Shown piece by piece: positions 9,315 to 17,998 of a DNA stretch of 64,000 nucleotides. Within the stretch, counting starts at the first letter, position 1. Each line of letters starts with the position of its first letter. Source of the stretch: Rhizobium rhizogenes NBRC 13257 (GTDB lineage: Bacteria; Pseudomonadota; Alphaproteobacteria; Rhizobiales; Rhizobiaceae). A model generated the notes under the pieces. The model made no database searches, was not told the DNA's origin, and worked only from the letters and a program-made list of their open reading frames with translations. The translations under genes were made by a program, and so were the position numbers. The DNA lies in NCBI RefSeq assembly GCF_000696095.1, contig NZ_BAYX01000005.1, positions 372,001 to 436,000 of the forward strand. Direction: 5' to 3'.

Positions 9315-9791
9315 TCAGACTGGAAACAGGCTGGTCAGTGGCATATGCGCCTTGACGATCGGCGATTTCAGCACGACGAAGCTGAAATACTTGTCGATGC
9401 CGATCTCCATGTCGATCAGCCGCTCCATTGTCGTCTGGTATTCGGCAATGCCGGCAGTCACGAACTTCACCAGATAGTCGTAGCCGCCGGAGACCAGATG
9501 GCATTCCACGACCGAATCCACCTTCTCGACCGCCGCGAGGAAGCGGGCGAAATCGATCTGGCGGTGGTTCTTGAGCGTGACTTCGGTGAAGACGGTCAGC
9601 GTCTGCCCGAGCTTGGCGATGTTGATTTGCGCCGAGTAGCCGACGATATAGCCTTCCGATTGCAGCTTCTTCACCCGCATCAGGCAGGGGCTGGGCGAGA
9701 GATTGACGAGTTCGGCCAGCTCGACATTGGTGATGCGGCCGTTCTTCTGCAATTCGTAGAGAATCTTGATGTCGATCCGGTCGAGCTTCAT
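9315..9791 (-). CDS. Lrp/AsnC family transcriptional regulator
   Basis: The 158-residue protein starts with the classical MKLDRIDIKILYELQKNGR helix. It continues with the Lrp winged helix-turn-helix, in which LSPSPCLMRVKKLQ is the recognition region. A RAM/AsnC ligand-binding domain follows, seen in VVECHLVSGGYDYLVKF. Such proteins bind amino acids or related ligands and act as octameric or dimeric regulators. The gene is convergent with the importer ATPase gene and has its own promoter region at 9792-10043. It is the most obvious candidate regulator of the aminotransferase/importer locus, a link inferred from position only. Confidence 0.92.
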   Translation of the reverse strand: MKLDRIDIKILYELQKNGRITNVELAELVNLSPSPCLMRVKKLQSEGYIVGYSAQINIAKLGQTLTVFTEVTLKNHRQIDFARFLAAVEKVDSVVECHLVSGGYDYLVKFVTAGIAEYQTTMERLIDMEIGIDKYFSFVVLKSPIVKAHMPLTSLFPV

Positions 9792-10043
9792 CGGCGTGCT
9801 CCCCTCTTATCGGCAGCGGCACGCCGCCATACGGAATAATCTTTCGTCATTTTAGGCGGAAAGCCTCGGTTAGCAAGCGGAATCAACCCCGTTTGTGCCT
9901 ATATAACCTCGTAGAATCCGGATCTTAGCACAAGCATTCGTGATAGACAGGCGCCACCAAAGGAAATGCTGTCTGGCGGCGATCTGCAGCATTTGCGTGG
10001 CGAAAGCTCGGCTAGAATACGTGTCTGAAACCCGGAGAAAGCT

Positions 10044-11369
10044 ATGCCCGCGCCCCTTCTGCACATCGAAACCACGCCTGTTATCCCTAATGAGGCGGAT
10101 GCGGTGGTGATCGGCGGCGGCATCGTCGGCGTCTTTACCGCCTATTATCTTGCGCGGCGCGGCCTGAAGGTCGCCCTTATCGAAAAAGGCCGGATCGGTG
10201 CCGAGCAGTCCAGTCGGAACTGGGGATGGTGCCGGCAGCAGAACAGGGATGCCCGCGAACTGCCGATCTCCACCAAGAGCCTGTCTCTTTGGGAGGATTT
10301 CGGCAAGGATAGCGGCGAGGATACCGGCTTTCGGCGCTGCGGTCTGCTCTATCTGAGCAATGACGACGCTGAGCTCGCCGGCTGGGCGCGCTGGGGCGAA
10401 TTTGCCCACGGCGTCGGCGTCACCACCCACATGCTCGACAGCAAAAAGGCGAGCGAATTCGGGGTGGCGACCGGTCGGCAATGGAAGGGCGGGGTCTTTT
10501 CGCCAACCGACGGCACCGCCGATCCGTCCCGGGCAGCCCCGGTGGTTGCCCGCGCCATCCTGGCGCTCGGCGGGAGTGTCCATCAGATGTGTGCGGCGCG
10601 CGGTCTCGAGGTCGAAGGCGGCCATGTCAGCGGCGTCGTCACCGAGGCCGGCACGATCCGCACTCGAACGGTTGTCATGGCCGGCGGCGCCTGGGCATCG
10701 TCCTTTTGCCGGCAGCTCGGCATCCGCTTCCCGCAAGCCGCGATCCGCTCCTCGATCCTCTCCGTCGGCCCCGGTGCCGAAGGCTTGCCGGCGGCACTGC
10801 ACACCGCCGCAGTCTCCGCCACGCGCCGGAGGGATGGCGGCTATACGCTCGCCATCAGCGGCCGTGCCCGCGTCGATCCGACCCTGCAGCAGCTCCGCTT
10901 CGCGCGCCATTTCGTGCCGATGTTCATCAAGCGCCGACGCAGCCTCGCTCCCGGAGGATTGGAAGGTATGAAGGGCGGCCATGAAACCCTGTCGCGCTGG
11001 CGGCTCGATCGGCCGACGCCGATGGAGCGCAACCGCATTCTCGACCCCCGCCCGGATCGTGCGCAGATCGATCAGACGCTGGAGCGTGCGCGAGCATTGC
11101 TTCCAGCACTTGCCCACACGCCGGTGTCCGCGGCATGGGCCGGCTTCATCGACAGCACACCCGACGGCGTTCCGGCGATCGGTGAGATATCAACCCTACC
11201 GGGACTGATTCTGGCGGCAGGCTTCAGCGGCCACGGATTCGGGATCGGTCCCGGAGCTGGCCATCTCGTCGCTGATCTCGTCACGGGCGCAGAGCCGATC
11301 GTCGATCCGAAACCCTACTATCCGGACCGGTTGAACGGCTCGGTTTGGGGCAAGGTTGCTGATTTCTGA
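10044..11369 (+). CDS. FAD-dependent oxidoreductase (DAO / glycine-oxidase-like family)
   Basis: This 441-residue flavoprotein has an N-terminal Rossmann dinucleotide motif, VVIGGGIVG (residues 21-29), followed by LARRGLKVALIEKG ending in the acidic FAD-ribose contact. Near the C-terminus, PGLILAAGFSGHGFGIGPGAG is the closing FAD motif of the DAO (D-amino acid oxidase/sarcosine oxidase) family. There is no signal peptide, so it should act in the cytoplasm, oxidising a secondary amine or amino acid with FAD. It stands alone 250 bases downstream of the divergent Lrp gene, so Lrp may control it. The substrate is unknown; with the importer and aminotransferase upstream, an imported N-substituted amino acid is reasonable. 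Confidence 0.87.
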   Translation: MPAPLLHIETTPVIPNEADAVVIGGGIVGVFTAYYLARRGLKVALIEKGRIGAEQSSRNWGWCRQQNRDARELPISTKSLSLWEDFGKDSGEDTGFRRCGLLYLSNDDAELAGWARWGEFAHGVGVTTHMLDSKKASEFGVATGRQWKGGVFSPTDGTADPSRAAPVVARAILALGGSVHQMCAARGLEVEGGHVSGVVTEAGTIRTRTVVMAGGAWASSFCRQLGIRFPQAAIRSSILSVGPGAEGLPAALHTAAVSATRRRDGGYTLAISGRARVDPTLQQLRFARHFVPMFIKRRRSLAPGGLEGMKGGHETLSRWRLDRPTPMERNRILDPRPDRAQIDQTLERARALLPALAHTPVSAAWAGFIDSTPDGVPAIGEISTLPGLILAAGFSGHGFGIGPGAGHLVADLVTGAEPIVDPKPYYPDRLNGSVWGKVADF

Positions 11370-11399
11370 CCCTTCGCCTGCTCGTTGCCAAATTGAACT

Positions 11400-11414
11400 T
11401 GACTGCTTTCCTCA
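11400..11414. promoter_or_regulatory. Candidate RirA iron-responsive box (TGA-N9-TCA)
   Basis: TGACTGCTTTCCTCA matches the TGA-N9-TCA iron-responsive operator described for RirA in rhizobia. It lies 116 bases upstream of the siderophore permease start. A second exact match lies upstream of the siderophore receptor at 17866. The motif is short, so the position in front of iron genes carries most of the weight. Confidence 0.5.
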
Positions 11415-11529
11415 TAAAAGCATAGAGGGTCTCAGTTTTCGTCGAGCGATGGCTCGAGCCTGGTGCCGGCTTACGGTCGATCTTCGAACTTAAACCGGCC
11501 TCTCGCATTTTGCCGAAGGACAAGCCGCC

Positions 11530-12594
11530 ATGTCCGTTGGGACGCTTCAAGCCACTGTGACCGGAGGCGAGCAATATCGCTTCCGGGTCTTCCGCCGCCT
11601 GATCATCCTGGCGCTTCTCGGCGTCGCGCTCTGTATGAGCATAGCGCTCGACATGGCGCTTGGGCCGGCCAACTATACCCTGCAGCAGGTTCTCTCCGCG
11701 ATCTTCGATCCTGCCAATGCAGCTATTCAATTGCGCGTCGTCATCTGGGATATCCGCATGCCGATCGCGCTGATGGCGGTCGTCGTCGGCGCCTCTCTAT
11801 CGGTTTCCGGCGCGGAGATGCAGACGATCCTCGCCAATCCGCTGGCAAGCCCGTTCACGCTCGGAATTTCGGCGGCGGCAAGCTTCGGCGCGGCCCTCGC
11901 CCTTGTTGGTGGCGTCGCGCTCTATCCCGGCGCGGTCGCCTACATGGTGCCGATCAATGCCTTCATCATGGCGATGGCGGCAGCAATGTTCATCCACTTT
12001 GCCTCGACCATGCGCGGCGTCAGCGTCGAGACCATCGTCCTGCTCGGCATCGCCCTGGTCTTCACCTTTAATGCTGCTCTGTCGCTGCTCGAATATCTGG
12101 CATCCGAACAGGCGCTTTCGGCAATCGTGTTCTGGACAATGGGTAGCTTCACCAAGGCAACCTGGCCCAAGGTTGCGATCATCGCCGGCATGCTAGTCGT
12201 CATCCTGCCGTTGTTCATGCGGGACGCATGGGCACTGACGGCGCTTCGCCTCGGCGACGACAAGGCCGCGAGCATGGGTGTCAACGTGCGGGCGCTGCGC
12301 CTGCGGACGATGATGCTCGTCAGCCTGCTCGCCGCCATCCCGGTATCCTTCGTCGGCACGATCGGCTTCGTCGGTCTCGTCGGGCCGCATATGGCGCGCA
12401 TGATCGTCGGCGAGGACCAGCGCTTCTTCCTGCCCGCATCGGTCGTCTGCGGCGCTCTTCTCCTGTCGGCAACCTCCGTCCTCAGCAAGATCATCATTCC
12501 CGGCGCGATCCTGCCGATCGGGGTGATCACCGCGCTGGTGGGCGTTCCCTTCTTCTTCATCCTGATTTTCGGCAGCAGGAGGCGTTCATGGTAG
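11530..12594 (+). CDS. Iron-siderophore ABC transporter permease (FecCD family)
   Basis: The 354-residue inner-membrane protein has about nine or ten hydrophobic segments and the FecCD/BtuC landmarks. These include IRMPIALMAVVVGASLSVSGA near the second helix, NPLASPFTLGIS, and the coupling region GFVGLVGPHMARMIVGEDQR. It forms a homodimeric channel for ferric siderophores or haem-like chelates. Its last codons overlap the next gene's start by seven bases. The binding protein, esterase and outer-membrane receptor of the same pathway are encoded on the opposite strand just downstream. A RirA-like box precedes the gene. Confidence 0.92.
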   Translation: MSVGTLQATVTGGEQYRFRVFRRLIILALLGVALCMSIALDMALGPANYTLQQVLSAIFDPANAAIQLRVVIWDIRMPIALMAVVVGASLSVSGAEMQTILANPLASPFTLGISAAASFGAALALVGGVALYPGAVAYMVPINAFIMAMAAAMFIHFASTMRGVSVETIVLLGIALVFTFNAALSLLEYLASEQALSAIVFWTMGSFTKATWPKVAIIAGMLVVILPLFMRDAWALTALRLGDDKAASMGVNVRALRLRTMMLVSLLAAIPVSFVGTIGFVGLVGPHMARMIVGEDQRFFLPASVVCGALLLSATSVLSKIIIPGAILPIGVITALVGVPFFFILIFGSRRRSW

Positions 12595-13340
12595 GTTTGG
12601 CACTCGATCAGGTCGGCGCCTCTTACGGCAAGGTAAAAGTGCTGTCCGATGTCACCCTCAGCGACCTCAAGGGCGGCAGCGTCACGGCGATCATCGGCCC
12701 GAACGCCGCCGGCAAGTCGACTCTGTTCAAGCGGATCGCCGGCCTGATCAAGGGGCCGGGGCTGGTCGAACTCTCCGATACGGCGCGAGGACCACGCTCG
12801 ATCTGCTACATGCCGCAGGACACAGGCGCCAATGCGGTCCTCACCGTCTACGAGTCGGTCCTGCTTTCGGCAAAGCAAGGCAGCGGCTGGCGGGTTGCCG
12901 ACGACGAACTGGCCGAAATCGATGCCATCCTGAAGGCGTTGCATATCGAAAATCTGGCGTTTCGCGGCCTCGGGGAGCTTTCCGGCGGCCAGCGCCAGCT
13001 CGTTTCGCTGGCACAAGCGCTTATTCGCCGCCCCGAAATCCTGTTGATGGACGAACCGACATCGGCACTCGACCTTCACCGGCAGATCGAGGTGCTGAGC
13101 TTCATTACCGATCTCGCCAAGCGAGACGGCATGATCGTCCTGATCGCGCTCCACGACCTCAACCACGCGCTCCGCTACTGCGAAAACACCATCGTCATCG
13201 CGCACGGCAAGATGGCGGCCAGCGGCGCGACACCCGACGTCATCACTACCGGGATGCTGCGCGATATCTACAAGATCGATGCCCGCGTCGAGACATGTTC
13301 CCGTGGCAGCCCCATGGTGATCGTCGACGGAGCGATCTGA
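12588..13340 (+). CDS. Iron-siderophore ABC transporter ATP-binding protein (FepC/FhuC-like)
   Basis: The 250-residue ATPase carries Walker A GPNAAGKST (residues 37-45), the Q-loop in CYMPQD, signature LSGGQRQ, Walker B ILLMDEPTSALD and the switch His in IALHDLNHAL. The C-terminal ICARVET-like stretch (IYKIDARVET) is typical of FepC/FhuC proteins. ATG at 12588 lies inside the end of the permease gene, so the two are translationally coupled. It powers import of the ferric siderophore through the FecCD-type permease. Confidence 0.92.
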   Translation: MVGLALDQVGASYGKVKVLSDVTLSDLKGGSVTAIIGPNAAGKSTLFKRIAGLIKGPGLVELSDTARGPRSICYMPQDTGANAVLTVYESVLLSAKQGSGWRVADDELAEIDAILKALHIENLAFRGLGELSGGQRQLVSLAQALIRRPEILLMDEPTSALDLHRQIEVLSFITDLAKRDGMIVLIALHDLNHALRYCENTIVIAHGKMAASGATPDVITTGMLRDIYKIDARVETCSRGSPMVIVDGAI

Positions 13341-13384
13341 TCGGTCACTTAGAAACATCTGAACGCGGATCTACGAGATTCGTG

Positions 13385-14320
13385 TCAGGCAGAAAATCCA
13401 GCGCCCATGAAGCGTAGCGCTCGGCAGAGCAACGCCGTGACGACCGTCGCATGGTCCTCGTCATCGCCGAGTTCGAACTGAACGGTCGCCTTCTCCCCAT
13501 AGCTCGCGCCGACCTCGCACGAGATCTCGCGCGCATTGTCGATCATGCGGCGAACCTTGCGAATCCGGTGATATTGATCGCTGAAACTCTCCCTGGCTTG
13601 CCAGCGCGCAAGCTCCTGCTCCCAGCGTCCGACCGCCGTATAGAGGCGGATCGGCCGCGTGATGGGACACACCGCCGCCAAAGCTCGCGACAAGCCTGGC
13701 CGGTCCCACCAGACCGAGGGACTGAAGCTGACATAGCCGCTGAACATGTCCGGATGCTGGGCCAGCAAATCAAGCACGAAATAACCGGCAAGCGAATGGC
13801 CGAGCAGAATGCGACTGTCCGGATCGCTGCCAAGCCATGATTGGATATAAGGCAGCAATTGATTGCCAAGGAAGCGGATATAGGCCGCCTGCCCGCCACA
13901 GCCGTCCCCTGCCTTGTCGGGAAATACGCTTGTATCCGCGGGACCGCGTGTAAAGTCCAGGTGGCGGCGGTCGATGTTGTATCCGTTCGTATTGGGATAA
14001 CCGATCCCGACCACGATCGCAGGAGCGATGCCGGTCACCTTCGGGCGGCGAGAGACGCGGCGTACCGTCTCGGCAACGGTGATAAAATCCGAATTGGCGT
14101 CGAGAACATAGATGACCGGAAAGCCCGAAGCTGGCGGCTCGGCCTCCGGCACATAGACGAAGATCTCGTAATCCAGATCCGTTTCCGACGAGCGCAGCGT
14201 AAACCGTCCGCAGCCCGGCATGACGAGCGGCTGCTGAGGCGACATGCCCGCAATGTCCCGCGGCATGCTGCTGCGCATTTGAGAGCTCAGTAGCGTCTTC
14301 CCTATGGCTTTGTCACGCAT
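13385..14320 (-). CDS. Alpha/beta-hydrolase, siderophore esterase type (Fes/IroE-like)
   Basis: The 311-residue protein resembles the esterase D/IroE group: FVYVPEAEPP, PVIYVLDANSDF, then the nucleophile elbow GHSLAG with Ser176, and a C-terminal DDEDHATVV that offers the catalytic His. Family members hydrolyse ester bonds in catecholate siderophores to release iron. It is the last gene of a leftward unit (receptor, binding protein, esterase). No clear signal peptide is visible, so cytoplasmic action after import is likely. Several ATGs occur near the N-terminus (14320, 14278, 14266), so the true start may be internal. The substrate is inferred from context. Confidence 0.8.
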   Translation of the reverse strand: MRDKAIGKTLLSSQMRSSMPRDIAGMSPQQPLVMPGCGRFTLRSSETDLDYEIFVYVPEAEPPASGFPVIYVLDANSDFITVAETVRRVSRRPKVTGIAPAIVVGIGYPNTNGYNIDRRHLDFTRGPADTSVFPDKAGDGCGGQAAYIRFLGNQLLPYIQSWLGSDPDSRILLGHSLAGYFVLDLLAQHPDMFSGYVSFSPSVWWDRPGLSRALAAVCPITRPIRLYTAVGRWEQELARWQARESFSDQYHRIRKVRRMIDNAREISCEVGASYGEKATVQFELGDDEDHATVVTALLCRALRFMGAGFSA

Positions 14321-14375
14321 GTAGCGCCGCGCCTCCGTCTATATGTATATCGGTCATCGTGATGTGCTCCGCCCG

Positions 14376-15539
14376 TCAGTCGGTCCAGTAGACCCCTGTA
14401 AGCGGTACGGCCATGAAGCCATTCAGCGTCCGCCGCGTCGCCTCGACGTCGAGATCCTCAAACAGCTTCGGCTGGGTCCACTTGGCGATGAGCTCCAGCG
14501 CCAGCACATCGAGAGGCGAGTTGAAGATTTGCTGCGACAGGCCGTGCACTGCTCCTGTCGCGACGGCAGGGATGGCGGCAAAGCCCGGGCGGGCGAGAAG
14601 CCGTGCCATTGCATCTCGCGTTTCTTCTGCGCTGTAATGTGGACCGATCAGAAGCCCACCACGCTTTTCCATATATTCACCGCCGCTGGCGATATAGATG
14701 TCGGGCTTCGAGGCAAGCGCATATTCGAGGCTGATCTGCCCGAACGGCTTGCCGGCGAGGATATCGCCGATATTGCGCGCACCCACAAAGTCGATGAATT
14801 TGCCGACATTGCCGGTGCCCGGCGAATTGCAACACGCCTCTTGCGTCGAGGCATGCGTCTCCATGAAGACTAAGGGCCTCTCGGACGGATCCTCTTTGGC
14901 GATCCGCTCGGCAATCAGAGCCTTCTGCTGTTTGCGGAAGGCGATAACTCTGTCGGCCTCCGCCTCGTGGCCGATGGCCTTCCCCAAAACTTCGAGGCTT
15001 CGGTCTGAATTGGCGAAGGGATCGGCGACGAAATCGATGAAAATAACCGGAATTCCGACTTGGCGGAGCTGTTCAAGCTGCCACTCGGCGGGATGCGAAT
15101 AGAGAGACAACACCACGAGATCGGGTTTTGCGGCGATGACCTGCTCAGCGACCATGTCCTGGGCGCTGCTCGTCGATTTCGGTAGAGTGTCGATTGCCGG
15201 AAACCTCTGCCGATAGGCGGCATAGAGCTCGCGCCCAAAGCGGTCGATATCGTGCGGCCAGGCCGCGATGAGGCTGACCGGATCATCGGTGAGAAATGAA
15301 AGCGCCAGGATCGAACGGCCGTCATCCACCAGCACGCGGCTCGCCGGCTTTGCCAGCGTAACCGTCCTGCCCCTGAGATCGCTGAGAATGATGTCGGCGC
15401 GAGCGAGCGCCGGCATCATCAAGGCGATCAGGAGCGCTGCGATCACGGCAATCAGCTTAAGTGCGACAGGATGCGTCGTCCGGCGCTTGCCGCATTCGAG
15501 AGCATATAGCCGTTTCCGGGTGTCCGTTACGTATCGCAT
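14376..15539 (-). CDS. Iron-siderophore ABC transporter substrate-binding protein (FecB/BtuF-type)
   Basis: This 387-residue protein has a basic N-terminus, a hydrophobic segment (LIAVIAALLIALMMPALA) and an ARA cleavage site, so it should be periplasmic. The mature protein starts with DIILSDLRGRTVTL and continues with MVAEQVIAAKPDLVVLS, both typical of class III helical-backbone binding proteins for ferric siderophores. The 20-residue basic extension before the hydrophobic core suggests that the first in-frame start (15539) may be too early. It lies 28 bases downstream of the receptor gene and 55 bases upstream of the esterase gene, and would deliver substrate to the FecCD permease encoded at 11530. 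Confidence 0.87.
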   Translation of the reverse strand: MRYVTDTRKRLYALECGKRRTTHPVALKLIAVIAALLIALMMPALARADIILSDLRGRTVTLAKPASRVLVDDGRSILALSFLTDDPVSLIAAWPHDIDRFGRELYAAYRQRFPAIDTLPKSTSSAQDMVAEQVIAAKPDLVVLSLYSHPAEWQLEQLRQVGIPVIFIDFVADPFANSDRSLEVLGKAIGHEAEADRVIAFRKQQKALIAERIAKEDPSERPLVFMETHASTQEACCNSPGTGNVGKFIDFVGARNIGDILAGKPFGQISLEYALASKPDIYIASGGEYMEKRGGLLIGPHYSAEETRDAMARLLARPGFAAIPAVATGAVHGLSQQIFNSPLDVLALELIAKWTQPKLFEDLDVEATRRTLNGFMAVPLTGVYWTD

Positions 15540-15567
15540 GTCCGATCCCTACGTTCCGCGCCCATCG

Positions 15568-17788
15568 TCACCATTTGTAGGACACGGTCGCCATGATTGT
15601 CCGGCCCGTTCCGAGGAAGCATTGGGTTTCCGATGCGCAGGCCGCGACATATTTCTTGTTGAACAGGTTTGTGGCGTTGACGGCCAAGTCGAGACCCTTG
15701 AGCTTGGGATTGCGGGCGCCGAAGTCGTAGTGGATAGCGGCATCGACGAGCGTATAGTCTGGCACCTTCATGGCCTTCGTGTTGGTGGCATCACCATAGG
15801 TCGAGCCCATGTAGCGGACGCCTGCTCCAAAACCGAGCCCCGCAAATTGCTCGGAGTCCAAAGTATAGTCGCCCCAGAGGCTTACCATGTGTCTGGGCGC
15901 CCCGACCGGTGTCTTCCCAACCGTGCTGGCCACCGTGCTCTCGGTCACTTCGACATCGGCAAAGGTATAGGCGGCGTTCATGCTGAAATTGTCGGTAATC
16001 GCGAATTTGGCGCCGAGCTCGACGCCCCGCGAACGAACCTCGCCGGCCTGCGTCTGGCAGGTGGATGAGCTGCAGCCGGTCACCGTCGTGTTCGTGCTTG
16101 TGTGCTCCGTGTCAGTCGTCAGGACATTCTGCTGCGTAAGATTGTAGAGAGCGACGGTGAAAAACGCGTCGTAATTTGTCGGCTGATACTTCACGCCGAC
16201 TTCATATTGCTGACCCGTCGTCGGCTTGAAGGTCTTGCCACCATAGCCAGTGCCCATGTTCGGATCGAAGGACGTGCTGTAACTTGCATAGGGCGCGACG
16301 CCATTGTCGAATTGGTAGAGAAGCCCTGCCTTCCAAGTGAAGGCGCTATCCTGCGTGCTGTAACTGGTGGACGAACCCGAAGAGAGGGTCGTCGTCGTGC
16401 TGTCGATCGATGACCAGTCGTGACGACCGGCGAGGACGAATGCCCAATTGTCCAGCTTCATCTGATCCTGAACATAAACACCCGTCTGATGGCGCACCTG
16501 GTTCTGACGCCCGGTCAAGGCCACATTCGTTGAGCTTTCGTAGGATGGGTGGAGATAGTTGATATAGCTGACCGAGCCGTTGCCGTAGGTCGAGGTGGCA
16601 TCGACCTGCTGGTAGTCCAGCCCCATCAGCAGCTTGTGTTCGAGCTGACCCGTGTTGAAATCGGCCTCGGCTTGATTGTCCACCTGAAGGGCATTGAACT
16701 GCTCGATGTAGTGTGTCGCTCGCCGGCCGAGGCATAGATAGGATACGCCACCGCAGCTTGAGGCGGAGGCCCATCCCGTCACGGAGTAGCCCTTGAAATC
16801 GGTACTGCTGTGCATGAACCGCAAATTCTGCCGCACCGTCCAGACGTCGTCCAAATGGTGTTCGAACATAGCCCGCCGTGGCTTGCTTGCGCGAGAAGGA
16901 ATTGTAGTTCGGATTGCCGCTGAAAAAGCTGCTCGAAAACTGGCCATTCGGGTTTTTCTGCAGGGTCCCGACGGCAGGCAGCCAGTTGGAGATGGCGGCA
17001 TTCGGGTCACGCGTATAGCTCGCGTTCACCGTCAATGTCGTATCGGCATCCGGTGACCAGGTGACGGAAGGGGCGATCGCGACGCGTTGGCTGTCGGAGT
17101 TGTCGACGCCGAGATCATAAAGACGACCGACGCCGGTCAGGCGATAGAGGAGCTGTCCTTCTTCATCGAACGGGCCGGTGAAATCGAAACCGGTCTCGGC
17201 ACGCCCATTGTTGCCGAAGCGCGTGAATACGTCGTGGCTTGCTTCTGCCTCCGGCTTCTTACTGACAAGATTGACCAAGCCACCGGGATTGCCGGCGCCA
17301 TAGAGGACGGAGGCCGGGCCGCGTGTGATTTCGATACGATCGATGAAAAACGGATCCACGGAGGGTATGTTGTAGTTGATGCCGGTCGGCAGCTTCAATC
17401 CGTTCCAGTAATGGATGTAGTTGGCGTTCGCGCCGAAACCGCCGAAACCTCGGATGTAGATGCTATCAAAGCGTTCGCCCGGCCGCGAACCGGTGGTGAT
17501 GCCGGGCTCGTAGCGTAGCGCAGAAGAAACGCTGGTGGAGCCCTGCTTCTTGATCTGATCGCTTGTCACGACCGATACCGACTGCGGTGTTTCCACAATG
17601 GGCGTATCGGTCTTGGTGCCGGCACGGGCGCGCTTGGCAACCGGTCCCTTGTCCTGCATGCCATTGGAGGTGATCGTGATTTTTTCCAGGGTTGTCGGGG
17701 TCTGATCGTCAGCCACCACGATCGCCGTCGTCGCAAGCAGGCTCGCCGTTCCCGCCAATAATCCTGTAAAGGCCTGCCTATAAAGCAT
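15568..17788 (-). pseudogene. TonB-dependent siderophore receptor, interrupted by one frameshift
   Basis: Two overlapping leftward frames together encode one receptor. The first (from 17788) has a signal peptide, a plug domain (ETPQSVSVVTSDQI, SIYIRGFG, GPASVLYGAGNPGGLVN) and the early barrel. The second runs through the rest of the barrel to a C-terminal aromatic strand ending MATVSYKW. Similarity passes from one frame to the other near 16867-16870, where the coding strand reads GGCTATGTTCGAA. Family members have GY-x-FEHH here, so loss of two bases from a TATATG-like stretch would explain the break. The repaired gene would encode about 740 residues, a normal size for FhuA/FpvA-type siderophore receptors. 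A sequencing error cannot be excluded. Confidence 0.85.
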
Positions 17789-17865
17789 TCTTCCCCCTTG
17801 ATCGCACCGGGTGCTAATTTTTGTGTCGGTGCCTACCGTGATCGAGCGGCTCGTCGACTAAAATA

Positions 17866-17880
17866 TGATGGAATTTCTCA
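17866..17880. promoter_or_regulatory. Candidate RirA iron-responsive box (TGA-N9-TCA)
   Basis: TGATGGAATTTCTCA matches TGA-N9-TCA and lies in an A/T-rich stretch between the divergent receptor and AraC-type regulator genes, 78 bases upstream of the receptor start. Together with the match at 11400 it suggests that both halves of the siderophore locus are repressed by RirA in iron-replete cells. Confidence 0.5.
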
Positions 17881-17998
17881 TGTTTTGGCGTTATACGCGT
17901 TTGCGAGCGGAAGGCCATTGCGAACTTGTTTGAGAAAACGCCATTCTTGTTTGCGCAATTGCACCTCGCCAGCGACACGCGATAGGAATAGTTGCCGA

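Noticed and set aside
11940..13358. Long open frame (472 codons) on the - strand across the siderophore permease and ATPase genes
   Set aside because: Spans two real genes in antisense and shows no recognisable domain.
15568..17788. Two overlapping leftward frames considered as two separate receptor genes
   Set aside because: The first holds only signal, plug and early barrel and the second only the later barrel. Together they make one normal-length receptor with a single frame change.
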